Shown here: positions 52,278-60,131 of the stretch, piece after piece
Numbering within the stretch: the first letter of the stretch is position 1
How the letters are laid out: every line of letters begins with the position of its first letter
From: Bacteroidales bacterium
GTDB taxonomy: Bacteria; Bacteroidota; Bacteroidia; Bacteroidales; UBA932
Direction: 5' to 3'
Length of the DNA: 60,131 nucleotides
Assembly (NCBI GenBank): GCA_017452265.1
Contig: JAFTMS010000017.1
Coordinates: forward strand, 1 to 60,131
Position numbers and translations under genes: made by a program
The notes under the pieces: generated by a model
What the model was told of the DNA's origin: nothing
What the model saw: only the letters and a program-made list of their open reading frames with translations
The model's database searches: none

Positions 52278-53192
52278 ATGGAAAATCATTTCAACAACAT
52301 CAGCATCTCGCGGATAAGGGAGTATCTGCCCGAAGACAAATATCTCGGAGTGGACAACGAGTTCTTCATCATCGACACGAAATCCATGAAGCAGCCGCAT
52401 ACATTCGCATATCCCTGCCGCTTCGACGGCTACCTCGCCATCTTCTGCGTAAAAGGCGGAGTCCGCATCACAATGAACATGAACGAATTCGAAATGAGGG
52501 ACAACACACTTCTGCTCAGCTTGCCGGGCAATATAATAAAGGTGTCGGAACTTTCGGAAGGCATGGAACCGGAAGACATGCGCTATGTGATTCTGGCCAT
52601 GTCCAAGGAGTACCTCTCGGGAATGAGGATGGACATGAACAGGATATTCAGCGATGCGATGCCGATTCTCGAGAACCCGTGCCTGCGGCTTGAGGAAAAG
52701 GAGACAGCTCTTGCAGGAAAATATCTTGAACTTCTCGCAAACGTGATGGCAGCGGACATCCAGTACAAGACGGAGGTGATGCATTCGCTTCTGTCTTCAG
52801 TATTCTATCTGATCGCAGGCGTCTGGACGAGCCGCATGACGGAAAAGAGGAAGAATGTTCCCGTGCAGTCCAGCCGCAGCAAGATGATCTTCGAACAGTT
52901 CATCAGGCTTGTTGCCGAGCACCACACGAAGGAGCGCAATGTGGGATTCTATGCCGACAAGCTTTGCCTGACGCCGAAATATCTGTCGAAGCTCATAAAG
53001 ACGGCGTCGGGACGTTCAGCCCCAGAATGGATAGATTCATACGTGATCCTCGAGGCCAAAAATCTTCTTAAATATTCCAATATGACCATAAAGGAGATAG
53101 TCTACAGGCTCAACTTTCCTAACCAGTCTGTGTTCTACAAATTCTTCAAGGCAAGGACGGGCCAGACACCGAGCGAATACAGGAATTCATAA
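52278..53192 (+). CDS. AraC-family transcriptional regulator
   Basis: 304 residues from the ATG at 52278 (MENHFNNISI); the upstream extension would read through the direct repeats. The N-terminal cupin-like effector domain (about 20-130) has IFCVKGGVRITMNMNEFEMRDNTLLLSLPG. The C-terminal pair of helix-turn-helix motifs shows YADKLCLTPKYLSKLIKTASGRSAPEWID and the AraC signature IKEIVYRLNFPNQSVFYKFFKARTGQTPSEYR. The effector is unknown. The next gene downstream on the same strand is the MFS transporter behind its own promoter. Confidence 0.92.
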   Translation: MENHFNNISISRIREYLPEDKYLGVDNEFFIIDTKSMKQPHTFAYPCRFDGYLAIFCVKGGVRITMNMNEFEMRDNTLLLSLPGNIIKVSELSEGMEPEDMRYVILAMSKEYLSGMRMDMNRIFSDAMPILENPCLRLEEKETALAGKYLELLANVMAADIQYKTEVMHSLLSSVFYLIAGVWTSRMTEKRKNVPVQSSRSKMIFEQFIRLVAEHHTKERNVGFYADKLCLTPKYLSKLIKTASGRSAPEWIDSYVILEAKNLLKYSNMTIKEIVYRLNFPNQSVFYKFFKARTGQTPSEYRNS

Positions 53193-53283
53193 GACAGCAA
53201 GTTGCTAAATCATGCTAAAATAGCCGTATCGACAGCAATATTTTTCCATTTCGTAGAAATTTCATTAAAAAAATTACGAAAAA

Positions 53284-53314
53284 TTTGGAGTTTGATTTTA
53301 AATCATTACCTTTG
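53284..53314 (+). promoter_or_regulatory. Full Bacteroidota promoter for the MFS-ROK operon
   Basis: TTTG (53284-53287), a 19-nt gap and TACCTTTG (53307-53314) match both consensus boxes. It gives a leader of about 225 nt before the MFS gene. Confidence 0.75.
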
Positions 53315-53319
53315 CAGAG

Positions 53320-53544
53320 GACATCAGAAATTTTTTCGTGTCTATTTGTTAAGTTCGTTTTATATACGGCAGGCGTCCTTGGGGAGGGACGCCTGCTAAA
53401 TTTATGCAACATACAGGCCATTTTTCTGAAAAATCATACTTTTGAGGGTGTATGTCGTTTTTTTTCGTAACTTTAGCGCCGATTTGCAAAAATCAGTTCA
53501 AACCCCATTGACTATATAATTATTAACATAAAAACTCAAGACAA
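53320..53544 (+). other. Long structured 5' leader of the MFS-ROK operon
   Basis: Holds a perfect 10-bp hairpin (53369-53396) and T-rich DNA. A second weaker promoter-like box (TAACTTTA, about 53469) could give a shorter transcript. No open frame stands out. Confidence 0.5.
53369..53396 (+). promoter_or_regulatory. Hairpin in the MFS leader
   Basis: Perfect stem GCAGGCGTCC / GGACGCCTGC with loop TTGGGGAG, followed by TAAATTTAT instead of a strong T tract. It may act as an attenuator, a processing site or a weak terminator. Confidence 0.5.
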
Positions 53545-54825
53545 ATGAACAAGAACAAAATCAATTGGGTAGCGGTTCTTACGATGATGTTCCTTTTCGG
53601 AATGATCTCATTCGTCACAAACCTCGCTGCACCTATCGGAACAATCTGGAAGCAAGCTCCGGGCATCGAAGGCTCCAACACATGGGGTATGATGGGTAAC
53701 ATGATGAACTTCCTTGCATATCTCTTCATGGGACTTCCTGCCGGACGCCTCCTCATCAGATACGGATATAAGAAGACCACTCTTCTCGCTGTGGGAATCG
53801 GTCTTCTCGGTGTGTTCACACAGTTCCTTTCAGGCCAGATGGCTGTCGGAGCAAGCCTTGCAGGTCTTCCTGCCAACTTCTTCATCTACCTCCTCGGAGC
53901 ATTCATCTGCGGATTCTCCGTATGTATCCTCAACACAGTGGTGAACCCTATGCTTAACCTTCTCGGAGGCGGCGGAAACAGAGGAAACCAGCTCGTGCAG
54001 ATCGGAGGTACATTCAACTCACTCATGGGTACGCTTACTCCGATACTCGTCGGCGCCCTCATCGGCTCTGTGACGAAGAACACCGTCATCACAGACGTGA
54101 ACCTCGTGCTCTACATCGCCATGGGTGTATTTGCTGCGACATTCATCATACTCCTGTTCATTCCTTTCGTTGAGCCTGAGCAGCCTAAGTCAAGCACTCC
54201 CGTGAAGTTCCTCCTTCAGTACAAGCACCTTGTGTTCGGAGTCATCGCGATCTTCCTTTATGTAGGTGTCGAGGTGGGCATCCCGGGAACACTCAACTTT
54301 TACCTTACAGACACATTAGGCACAGCCAATGCTGCTGCGACCGCAGGAGTTGTTGCCGGTACATATTGGCTTCTCATGCTCTGCGGACGTTTCATATCAA
54401 GCTTCATCAGCGGTAAGATTTCCAGCCGTACGCAGCTTACTGCCACTTCTGGTCTTGCTATTATCCTCGTCATTGCTGCGATGTTTACAGAAAACATCAC
54501 AACCTCGATGCCGGTATTCTCAGTAGAGTCTGGCTTCGGAATGGCTCAGGTTCCTCTTACGGCCCTTCTTCTTGTGCTCTGCGGTCTCTGCACGTCAGTG
54601 ATGTGGGGTACGATCTTCAACCTTTCGCTTGAGGGTCTTGGTGAGCATACATCACTTGCTTCCGGTCTCTTCATGACAATGGTTTTCGGCGGTGGCGTTC
54701 TTCCGCTTCTCCAGGGTGCTGTTGCGGACATGACTTCATACATGACCAGCTACTGGGTGATCGTAGTCGCTCTCGTATACATCCTCTGGTTCGCCCTCAT
54801 GGGTTCAAAGGTCAAGAAAGCATAA
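53545..54825 (+). CDS. MFS sugar transporter (FucP/glucose-galactose type)
   Basis: 426 residues with twelve membrane segments. Family features of FucP/HexP-like symporters: NLAAPIGTIWKQAPG near the start, GRLLIRYGYKKTTLLAVGIG (about 67-86), ICGFSVCILNTVVNPMLNLL and GLFMTMVFGGGVLPLLQGAVAD (about 379-400). Probably a proton- or sodium-coupled hexose importer. The ROK kinase 31 nt downstream would phosphorylate the imported sugar. Confidence 0.9.
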   Translation: MNKNKINWVAVLTMMFLFGMISFVTNLAAPIGTIWKQAPGIEGSNTWGMMGNMMNFLAYLFMGLPAGRLLIRYGYKKTTLLAVGIGLLGVFTQFLSGQMAVGASLAGLPANFFIYLLGAFICGFSVCILNTVVNPMLNLLGGGGNRGNQLVQIGGTFNSLMGTLTPILVGALIGSVTKNTVITDVNLVLYIAMGVFAATFIILLFIPFVEPEQPKSSTPVKFLLQYKHLVFGVIAIFLYVGVEVGIPGTLNFYLTDTLGTANAAATAGVVAGTYWLLMLCGRFISSFISGKISSRTQLTATSGLAIILVIAAMFTENITTSMPVFSVESGFGMAQVPLTALLLVLCGLCTSVMWGTIFNLSLEGLGEHTSLASGLFMTMVFGGGVLPLLQGAVADMTSYMTSYWVIVVALVYILWFALMGSKVKKA

Positions 54826-54856
54826 TTTATCGTAAATATATAAACCAACGCGCATA

Positions 54857-55816
54857 ATGAACTCACAATTTGTAGTCGGCATCGATGTCGGAGGACAGAC
54901 CACCAAACTCGGTGTCGTAGACGCAAGAGGAACAGTCCTCTCGCAGACAGTGATCCGCACGGACACATATCAGGACATTGAGCCATACATCGCAGAACTT
55001 GCCGAGGCCATCAACAAGATCATCAAGGAGTCTGGCACAGAAGGCAAGATCAAAGGTATCGGCGTAGGTGCCCCGAACGGAAACTATTATACAGGTACGA
55101 TCGAGAACGCCGTGAACCTTTCATGGGGCGGTACAAACACCGTCGAGTTCGCAAAACTGCTTTCAGAGGCTATGGAAGGCCTTCCTGTGGCTCTTACGAA
55201 CGACGCCAATGCTGCTGCTGTGGGTGAGATGACTTATGGCGCCGCAAGGGGCATGAAGAACTTCATCATGATTACCCTCGGAACAGGCGTCGGCTCGGGA
55301 ATCATCATCAATGGTGAGGTCGTTTACGGCCATGACGGATTCGCAGGCGAGCTCGGACACGTATGCGCAGTGCGCAACAACGGACGCTCATGCAACTGCG
55401 GCAAGACAGGATGTCTTGAAACTTACGCTTCAGCAACGGGTGTGGCACGTACCGCACGCGAGTGGCTTGAGCTTTCAGACGAGCCTTCAGTTCTCCGCAG
55501 CCTGGACAACATCACTTCAAAGGATGTATATGAGGCAGCCAAGGACGGCGACAAGCTCGCTCTCAAGATCTTCGAGTTCACTGGAAAGATTCTCGGACGT
55601 TCATTCGCAGACTTCATCGCATTCAGCTCGCCTGAGGCAATCGTCCTCTTCGGCGGTCTTGCACGTGCGAAGGAGTATCTTCTCAGCCCGATCGAGGAAG
55701 CAATGAATGCAAATGTGCTCCCTCTGTGGCGCGGCAAAGTGAAGATCGTTTTCTCACAGCTCAAGGAGTCCGATGCTGCCATCCTCGGTGCATCTGCCCT
55801 TGCTTGGGAGTTATAA
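54857..55816 (+). CDS. ROK-family sugar kinase (glucokinase-like)
   Basis: 319 residues. ATP-binding DVGGQTTKLGVVD (about 10-22), TLGTGVGSGIIINGEV (about 139-154), the ROK signature and the zinc site CNCGKTGCLE (about 178-187) with the adjacent His (GHVCAVRN) are intact. Probably phosphorylates glucose or a related hexose supplied by the MFS transporter upstream. Confidence 0.93.
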   Translation: MNSQFVVGIDVGGQTTKLGVVDARGTVLSQTVIRTDTYQDIEPYIAELAEAINKIIKESGTEGKIKGIGVGAPNGNYYTGTIENAVNLSWGGTNTVEFAKLLSEAMEGLPVALTNDANAAAVGEMTYGAARGMKNFIMITLGTGVGSGIIINGEVVYGHDGFAGELGHVCAVRNNGRSCNCGKTGCLETYASATGVARTAREWLELSDEPSVLRSLDNITSKDVYEAAKDGDKLALKIFEFTGKILGRSFADFIAFSSPEAIVLFGGLARAKEYLLSPIEEAMNANVLPLWRGKVKIVFSQLKESDAAILGASALAWEL

Positions 55817-55833
55817 CAGCCTGACACATAGGG

Positions 55834-55875
55834 AAATATGGCCGGCCTTTTGCGAGACCGGCCATATTTTTTGAT
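55834..55875 (+). terminator. Rho-independent terminator of the MFS-ROK operon
   Basis: 12-bp perfect stem AAATATGGCCGG / CCGGCCATATTT, 12-nt loop, then a T run. Confidence 0.92.
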
Positions 55876-55886
55876 ATATAGTGAAG

Positions 55887-56582
55887 TCAGAACCTCATCA
55901 GCTTCACCTGATTTCTGATTCTGTAAGGTGTGGACCTCACGAAAAGCAGCCATTGCCCGAGATAGTACGGGACCATGATGAGGTATCTCTGCCCCGGAAT
56001 CGGCTCCACAAACCTGTTCCATGCAAGGATGAAGTCCGAGAATACGAAAAGGACGGCACCGAGAGCGTAAAGCGAACTGCGCTGCATGAGGGCCGTCACC
56101 ATCATTGCGCATATCATTGTTGCATATATGCATACGCCTGTGCGGATTATTCCTGCAGGCGCGCACGGGGCCACCTTCGTCAGGGCGACAGCAAGCAGCA
56201 CTCCGGCGCACAGCAGCACCATTATCATATATCCCTTTGCCTTTCCCGTCAGTTTCCTGTCATGCTCCACCTTTGCCAGATACCTCCTGACAAAGAAGAA
56301 TATCATCCATGCGTGGGCAAGCGCGAAGAAGAGCATCTGCATTATGAAGCTGCTGCACGAACCGGCATAATCTCCGAGAAACGAAAAGAACATCGCCAGG
56401 CACATCTCCCACGGCAGAAGCCACAGCCCGGCAACGGTCAGAGTGGCCAGCGGAAATGAAATCTTGTGCGGAATCTTCACCGGAGCGAAATAAAGCACGG
56501 CGAGACACAGGAATACGAAACTTGCCGCGAAAACAAGCGGCCGCACCTGCCGCTCACTTATCTTCAAGACTGACTTTCCCAT
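55887..56582 (-). CDS. YhhN/TMEM86-family membrane protein (lysoplasmalogenase-like)
   Basis: 231 residues from the ATG at 56582 (MGKSVLKISE); the longer frame would run through repeat B4. About eight membrane segments. Two short acidic motifs typical of YhhN proteins are present: FSFLGDYAG (about 66-74) and LFVFSDFILAWNRF (about 184-197). Family members hydrolyse lysoplasmalogens or related lipids; the bacterial substrate here is unknown. Confidence 0.82.
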   Translation of the reverse strand: MGKSVLKISERQVRPLVFAASFVFLCLAVLYFAPVKIPHKISFPLATLTVAGLWLLPWEMCLAMFFSFLGDYAGSCSSFIMQMLFFALAHAWMIFFFVRRYLAKVEHDRKLTGKAKGYMIMVLLCAGVLLAVALTKVAPCAPAGIIRTGVCIYATMICAMMVTALMQRSSLYALGAVLFVFSDFILAWNRFVEPIPGQRYLIMVPYYLGQWLLFVRSTPYRIRNQVKLMRF

Positions 56583-56619
56583 ATAAAGTAGCTTATTTGA
56601 AAAACCTAAATACCTGTAC

Positions 56620-56706
56620 GTCAGCTCCTTGCGCAAAGTGCGTGCCGCCAAAGGGGAGCACGTGCTTTGGGTAAAAGGTTGATATATAGGCTATTACATT
56701 TTACGC
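56620..56706 (+). repeat. Family-B palindromic repeat, copy B4
   Basis: Arms AAAGTGCGTGC (56635-56645) and GCACGTGCTTT (56658-56668) with two G-T wobbles and a 12-nt loop ending GGGGA. The right flank has ATTACATTTTACGC, shared with B2. The flanks are in B2 orientation while the loop is inverted. Confidence 0.85.
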
Positions 56707-57240
56707 TTAATAACCATTCCACGAAGCGATGGCTTCGAGTGGTTTGCGGATCTTTTCGCGGGTAGGGGCATCGGGATGCCCAAGCGCTATCAGCAGCTGG
56801 ATGCGGCGGCTACGGGGCACGCCGAGAAGCTTCTTCACCTTCTTCTCGTCGAACCAGCCCATGATGCAGGTTCCGAGTCCAAGTTCGGCAGCCTGCAGAC
56901 AGAAGTGCTCGACGGCAATTCCGAGATCCATCATGCTGTAGTCCTTGCTTTTGACTATGCTGCCGGCCTTTGCCGATAGATTCATGTTCTCCTGAACCAC
57001 AGCCACCAGCACAGGCACCTGCACCGTGAACTTGTTCATACCCAGCCCGATTGCCGCTTCCGACATTTCCGCCAGTTTGGCCCTGTCGTCGACCACGATG
57101 AATTTCCACGGCTGGGAATTGCAGGCTGAAGGGGCGAGACGGGCTGCCTCAAGACATTTGAGAATATGCTCCCGAGCTACGGGCTTGGGAGCATATTTTC
57201 TGTCGCTTTGTCTTTTGTTGACTAATTCTAAAAATTCCAT
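56707..57240 (-). CDS. Nitroreductase-family FMN oxidoreductase
   Basis: 177 residues. RQSDRKYAPKPV (about 10-21) and LAPSACNSQPWKFIVV (about 35-50) bind FMN phosphate and isoalloxazine; MMDLGIAVEHFCLQAAELGLGTCIMGWFD (about 105-133) is the dimer core. The substrate is unknown. It begins 3 nt after the acyl-CoA ligase stop, so the two form an operon. Within its first codons lies a perfect 11-bp inverted repeat (57163-57197). Confidence 0.93.
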   Translation of the reverse strand: MEFLELVNKRQSDRKYAPKPVAREHILKCLEAARLAPSACNSQPWKFIVVDDRAKLAEMSEAAIGLGMNKFTVQVPVLVAVVQENMNLSAKAGSIVKSKDYSMMDLGIAVEHFCLQAAELGLGTCIMGWFDEKKVKKLLGVPRSRRIQLLIALGHPDAPTREKIRKPLEAIASWNGY

Positions 57241-57243
57241 CTT

Positions 57244-59157
57244 TTAAAGTGATGCAAGGTTCATCTCGTTGATGATGTTCTTTCCTTCAGGGGTGTAGGC
57301 GTATTCCATGTGGGCCTTGTAGGCTTCCTCCACGCGGCCGCGGACCACCTTCATCGAGCTGTTGAGGAAGTGGTTCTGCTCGGTCCACGGATCCGGAAGC
57401 ACGCAGACTGCCGCAGGAAGCCACCTTTCAGGGAAAGCGCCGAAGAGACGTCCGCCCTTGCGATACATGTTCACTTCATCCTGGATCTTCTCGAGCATCT
57501 TCTCCTTTGCCTCCTTTGATGCAGGGTCGAGTCCGAGTTCCTTTGCATATGCCTTGAGCGCCTCCTTGTTAGGGGTTACGAGGGCGATTGTGTAAGGGTC
57601 CTGGCTGTTGTGCAGGAGGGCGCCGTCGATATATTTCGAATTCTCGACGAGATTTTCCTCGATTCCTTCCGGAGAATACTTCTCGCCGTCGGCTGCGATA
57701 AGGAGCGACTTGAAGCGGCCCACAACGTAAAGCATCTCGGCATCACGCATATAGCCCATATCGCCGGTATGAAGCCAGCCGTCCACGATTGTATCCGCAG
57801 TGGACTTAGGATTCTTCCAGTATCCTGCCATCACGTTCTCACCCTTGATGCAGATCTCGCCCTTAGAGCCGTAAGGCTGCTCCACTCCGTCCGCATCGAG
57901 AATCTTGATCTCCATCGGCTGCACGACCTTTCCTGACGAGCCGAAGATGTGCCTTGCAGGAGAGTTTGCGGAAATGATAGGGGTCGCCTCAGAAAGGCCA
58001 TATCCCTGATACATAGGTATTCCGATGGCATAGTAGTACCTCTGGAGGTCTATGTCCAGAAGCGCGCCGCCGCCCACGAAGAACTTCATATTGCCGCCGA
58101 GGCCTTCTTCACGTACAGACTTGAATATGAACTTGTCGAAGAGAAGCATGAGCGGCTTGCGGAAGATGTCCACGAACTCCGTTCCCTTGTTGTATCCCTC
58201 CTTGTTGTATGCGATAGCATTTCTGAGCGCGAAGTTGTAGAGCTTCTCCACAGCCGGGCCCCTCTTCGAAATAGCGGTCTCGATGTTCTTCTTGAAGCTC
58301 TTTGCGAGCGTCGGAACCGACAGCATCACGCTCGGCTTCAGTTCCTGTATGCTCGGGGATATGTTCCTGAGCGCCTCCTTGCCGGACTTTCCGGACGGAA
58401 CCATACCGAGGGATGCGCCATAGGACATCATGGTGTAGAATCCTGCGACATGGGCGAAGCAGTGGTCCAGCGGAAGGATGATGAGCATCCTGTCCTCAGG
58501 CTCCACGCCGATGACAGAGTGAGCCTGCTCCACGTTTGCCGTGTAGTTCCTGTGTGTCAGCAGGATACCCTTAGGATCCGCTGTCGTGCCGGATGTATAG
58601 CTGATGTTCGCGTAATCGTCCGGGCCTATCGACTGATATCTCTGGATGAACATGTCCTCATGCTCCGCAAGGAACCTGTCGCCCATCTCGATGATGTCGC
58701 CGATGTACATCTCGTTCTCCTTCATGTCGTCCACCTGGTCGAAGATGATGACCTTCTCGACCATCGGGCATTCAGGAAGCACGGCCCTGATCTTGGCAAG
58801 CTGGAACTTCGATGTGATGATGTATTTCGATTCCGAATGCTTCACACGGAACACGAGGTCGTTGGTCTCGCCGAGCTTGATTGAAAGCGGCACGTTCACA
58901 GCGCCTGCATAGAGCACGCCGAGCTCTCCGATTACCCACATGTCGCGGCCTTCGCTCAGATAGGACACCTTTTCGCCCTTCTGCACTCCGAGAGCCATGA
59001 GGCCGGCTGCAATGCGCTTGGCCTTCTTCAACGTTTCCTCATAAGTGGTAGATTCCCACGTGTTTGTATCAAGATTCTTCTCCCAAAGGAAAGGGTTCTT
59101 CGAATACTTGGCTACATACTTCTCGACAAAGTCGATGATGGTTAGTCTTTCTGCCAT
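57244..59157 (-). CDS. Long-chain fatty-acid-CoA ligase family protein
   Basis: 637 residues. Adenylate-forming enzyme: the P-loop-like YTSGTTADPKGILLTHRN (about 189-206), GYGLSEATPIIS (about 393-404), TGDMGY (about 469-474) and the VVGRFKSLLIAADGEKYSPEGIE hinge region (about 482-504) match the acyl-CoA synthetase superfamily. Probably activates fatty acids with ATP and CoA at the membrane. Followed by the nitroreductase in the same operon. Confidence 0.93.
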   Translation of the reverse strand: MAERLTIIDFVEKYVAKYSKNPFLWEKNLDTNTWESTTYEETLKKAKRIAAGLMALGVQKGEKVSYLSEGRDMWVIGELGVLYAGAVNVPLSIKLGETNDLVFRVKHSESKYIITSKFQLAKIRAVLPECPMVEKVIIFDQVDDMKENEMYIGDIIEMGDRFLAEHEDMFIQRYQSIGPDDYANISYTSGTTADPKGILLTHRNYTANVEQAHSVIGVEPEDRMLIILPLDHCFAHVAGFYTMMSYGASLGMVPSGKSGKEALRNISPSIQELKPSVMLSVPTLAKSFKKNIETAISKRGPAVEKLYNFALRNAIAYNKEGYNKGTEFVDIFRKPLMLLFDKFIFKSVREEGLGGNMKFFVGGGALLDIDLQRYYYAIGIPMYQGYGLSEATPIISANSPARHIFGSSGKVVQPMEIKILDADGVEQPYGSKGEICIKGENVMAGYWKNPKSTADTIVDGWLHTGDMGYMRDAEMLYVVGRFKSLLIAADGEKYSPEGIEENLVENSKYIDGALLHNSQDPYTIALVTPNKEALKAYAKELGLDPASKEAKEKMLEKIQDEVNMYRKGGRLFGAFPERWLPAAVCVLPDPWTEQNHFLNSSMKVVRGRVEEAYKAHMEYAYTPEGKNIINEMNLASL

Positions 59158-59223
59158 AATTTATTTCAGATTAGCACAAGTGGCCTCCCCCGGCATGGGA
59201 GAAGCCACTCATATGGTTAAAAG

Positions 59224-59844
59224 TTATTCTTTCGGAAAAAGGCCGAACAGCTCGGCATCTATCTTGTCCACGACCTCCTGGAAATCCTCCGGGCGGTTCT
59301 CGAACTTGATGCGGTCCACGTCGAGGACAAGGAGATTATGCTTATAATCCTTGATCCAGTTCTCGTAGCGTTCGTTCAGTCCTGTGATATAATCGATACG
59401 GATGCTCTTCTCGTACTCGCGGCCTCTCTTCTGGATCTGGCCGATGAGGTTCGGTATCGAACTCCTGAGGTATATGAGAAGGTCAGGGGGATTCACAAGC
59501 GACATCATGAGGTCGAAAAGGTCCGAATAGTTTTCGAAGTCCCTGGTGCTCATGAGCCCCATGCCGTGGAGGTTCGGCGCGAATATACGCGCGTCCTCGT
59601 AGATGGTACGGTCCTGGATTATCACTCCCGGCTCCTTCGATATGTCAACGACATCCTTGAAGCGCTTGTTGAGGAAGTACACCTGAAGATTGAAGGACCA
59701 TCTTTCCATATCCTCGTAGAAGTCTGCGAGATACGGGTTATAGTCCACGGACTCGAATTTCGGAGTCCATCCGTAATGGGCTGCGAGCATCTTTGTGAGT
59801 GTAGTCTTGCCACTGCCTATATTACCTGCGATTGCAATATGCAT
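59224..59844 (-). CDS. Deoxynucleoside kinase (dNK family)
   Basis: 206 residues. P-loop GNIGSGKTTL (about 7-16), the DRTIYED motif (about 79-85, with Asp-Arg) and LRSSIPNLIGQIQKRGREYE (LID-like Arg region, about 127-146) identify a dGuo/dAdo-type kinase for nucleoside salvage. The GNIGSGK start is typical of this family in Bacteroidota. Confidence 0.92.
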   Translation of the reverse strand: MHIAIAGNIGSGKTTLTKMLAAHYGWTPKFESVDYNPYLADFYEDMERWSFNLQVYFLNKRFKDVVDISKEPGVIIQDRTIYEDARIFAPNLHGMGLMSTRDFENYSDLFDLMMSLVNPPDLLIYLRSSIPNLIGQIQKRGREYEKSIRIDYITGLNERYENWIKDYKHNLLVLDVDRIKFENRPEDFQEVVDKIDAELFGLFPKE

Positions 59845-59916
59845 ACTGTAAGTTATTTTTTATGACGTCATGACGGACGAAGCCGGGACATCTGATTTTT
59901 ATCTGCAATATTCAGC

Positions 59917-59924
59917 AAAAATAA
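59917..59924 (-). promoter_or_regulatory. Promoter -7 box of the deoxynucleoside kinase gene
   Basis: The minus strand reads TATTTTTG, matching TAnnTTTG, 73 nt upstream of the ATG. Confidence 0.45.
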
Positions 59925-60131
59925 CTAACATTTTCTTAATTTTGTACGATTTAACGAAAAACTTAACTTTCGCAAGTGCGAAAGACCTTATATTTCGACC
60001 TTGGTCGAGGTTGGTCGCGAGCGATAAGCAAACAGCCCAGTGGGCTTTTGCAGCGAGCAGCTTCCCGAGGAAAGGGATTTAGGGATAGGGTAACGTAAAT
60101 AGAGAAAGTGCGGTGGATAAAGTTTCGCAAA
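59925..60131 (+). other. Hairpin cluster at the right window edge
   Basis: Hairpins CTTTCGC/GCGAAAG (59967-59984), TCGACC/GGTCGA (about 59996-60009) and AGCCC/GGGCT followed by T (about 60034-60050). No gene is supported; a frame crossing this segment has no family features. It may be a structured RNA, a repeat or the edge of an element continuing past the window. Confidence 0.4.

Noticed and set aside
59870-60082. A 70-codon plus-strand frame at the right edge
   Set aside because: It crosses the kinase promoter and the hairpin cluster and has no recognisable protein pattern.
1-60131. CRISPR arrays, tRNA and rRNA genes
   Set aside because: No regularly spaced identical repeats with unique spacers, and no cloverleaf or rRNA signature, were seen in any intergenic region.

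Overview
The window looks like a chromosome segment from a Bacteroidales-type member of the phylum Bacteroidota. The evidence is a SusC/SusD pair, a Por (type IX) C-terminal sorting domain, a PorV/PorQ-like barrel, DUF4783, the serC-serA-DUF1015 cluster, pyrB-pyrI, and intergenic promoter boxes of the Bacteroides type (TTTG, about 19-20 nt, TAnnTTTG). No rRNA, tRNA or CRISPR array was recognised. Genus cannot be fixed from the sequence; T9SS features argue against Bacteroides itself.

Layout. 1-425: a small Bacteroidota peptide gene and the start of a fimbrillin-like lipoprotein cut by the window edge. 990-13458: mostly core genes on the minus strand (murB-murA-BASS transporter, metG, DUF308-dnaG, a large secreted protein) with one plus-strand PHP phosphatase. 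13500-15038: cysS. 15044-18699: an accessory island (GIY-YIG protein, two small unknown proteins, WYL regulator, REP-associated tyrosine transposase) bounded by two nearly identical 85-bp direct repeats. 18698-24736: a 1191-residue sensor kinase with rlmH, a DUF4783 protein, miaA with a pRiA4b ORF-3-like gene. 24890-30169: yigZ-pyrB-pyrI, then serC-serA-DUF1015. 30236-33445: M3 peptidase, zinc-ribbon protein, short SSB. 33524-39432: pflB-pflA, then a NapH/NapG-like multi-ferredoxin protein and an Fe-S aldo/keto reductase.

39435-48482 is one minus-strand operon: SusC receptor, SusD, Calx-beta-like lipoprotein, subtilisin-like protease with a Por sorting domain, PorV/PorQ-like barrel. It carries a protease and no glycosidase, so I infer a peptide or protein acquisition system.

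48483-49948 is a repeat-rich non-coding block leading to a second REP-associated transposase (49949-50902). Then come a superoxide dismutase fused to rubredoxin, a 39-bp tandem array, an AraC-type regulator preceded by two 21-bp direct repeats, an MFS sugar transporter plus ROK kinase behind a structured leader, a YhhN-family membrane protein, nitroreductase plus acyl-CoA ligase, and a deoxynucleoside kinase.

The strongest unexplained structure is the pairing of two transposase genes with two different families of dispersed hairpins (A: four copies; B: four copies, all with 12-nt loops, two of them with the loop inverted). The other notable items are the repeat-bounded island, the SOD-rubredoxin fusion and the SusCD-protease operon.
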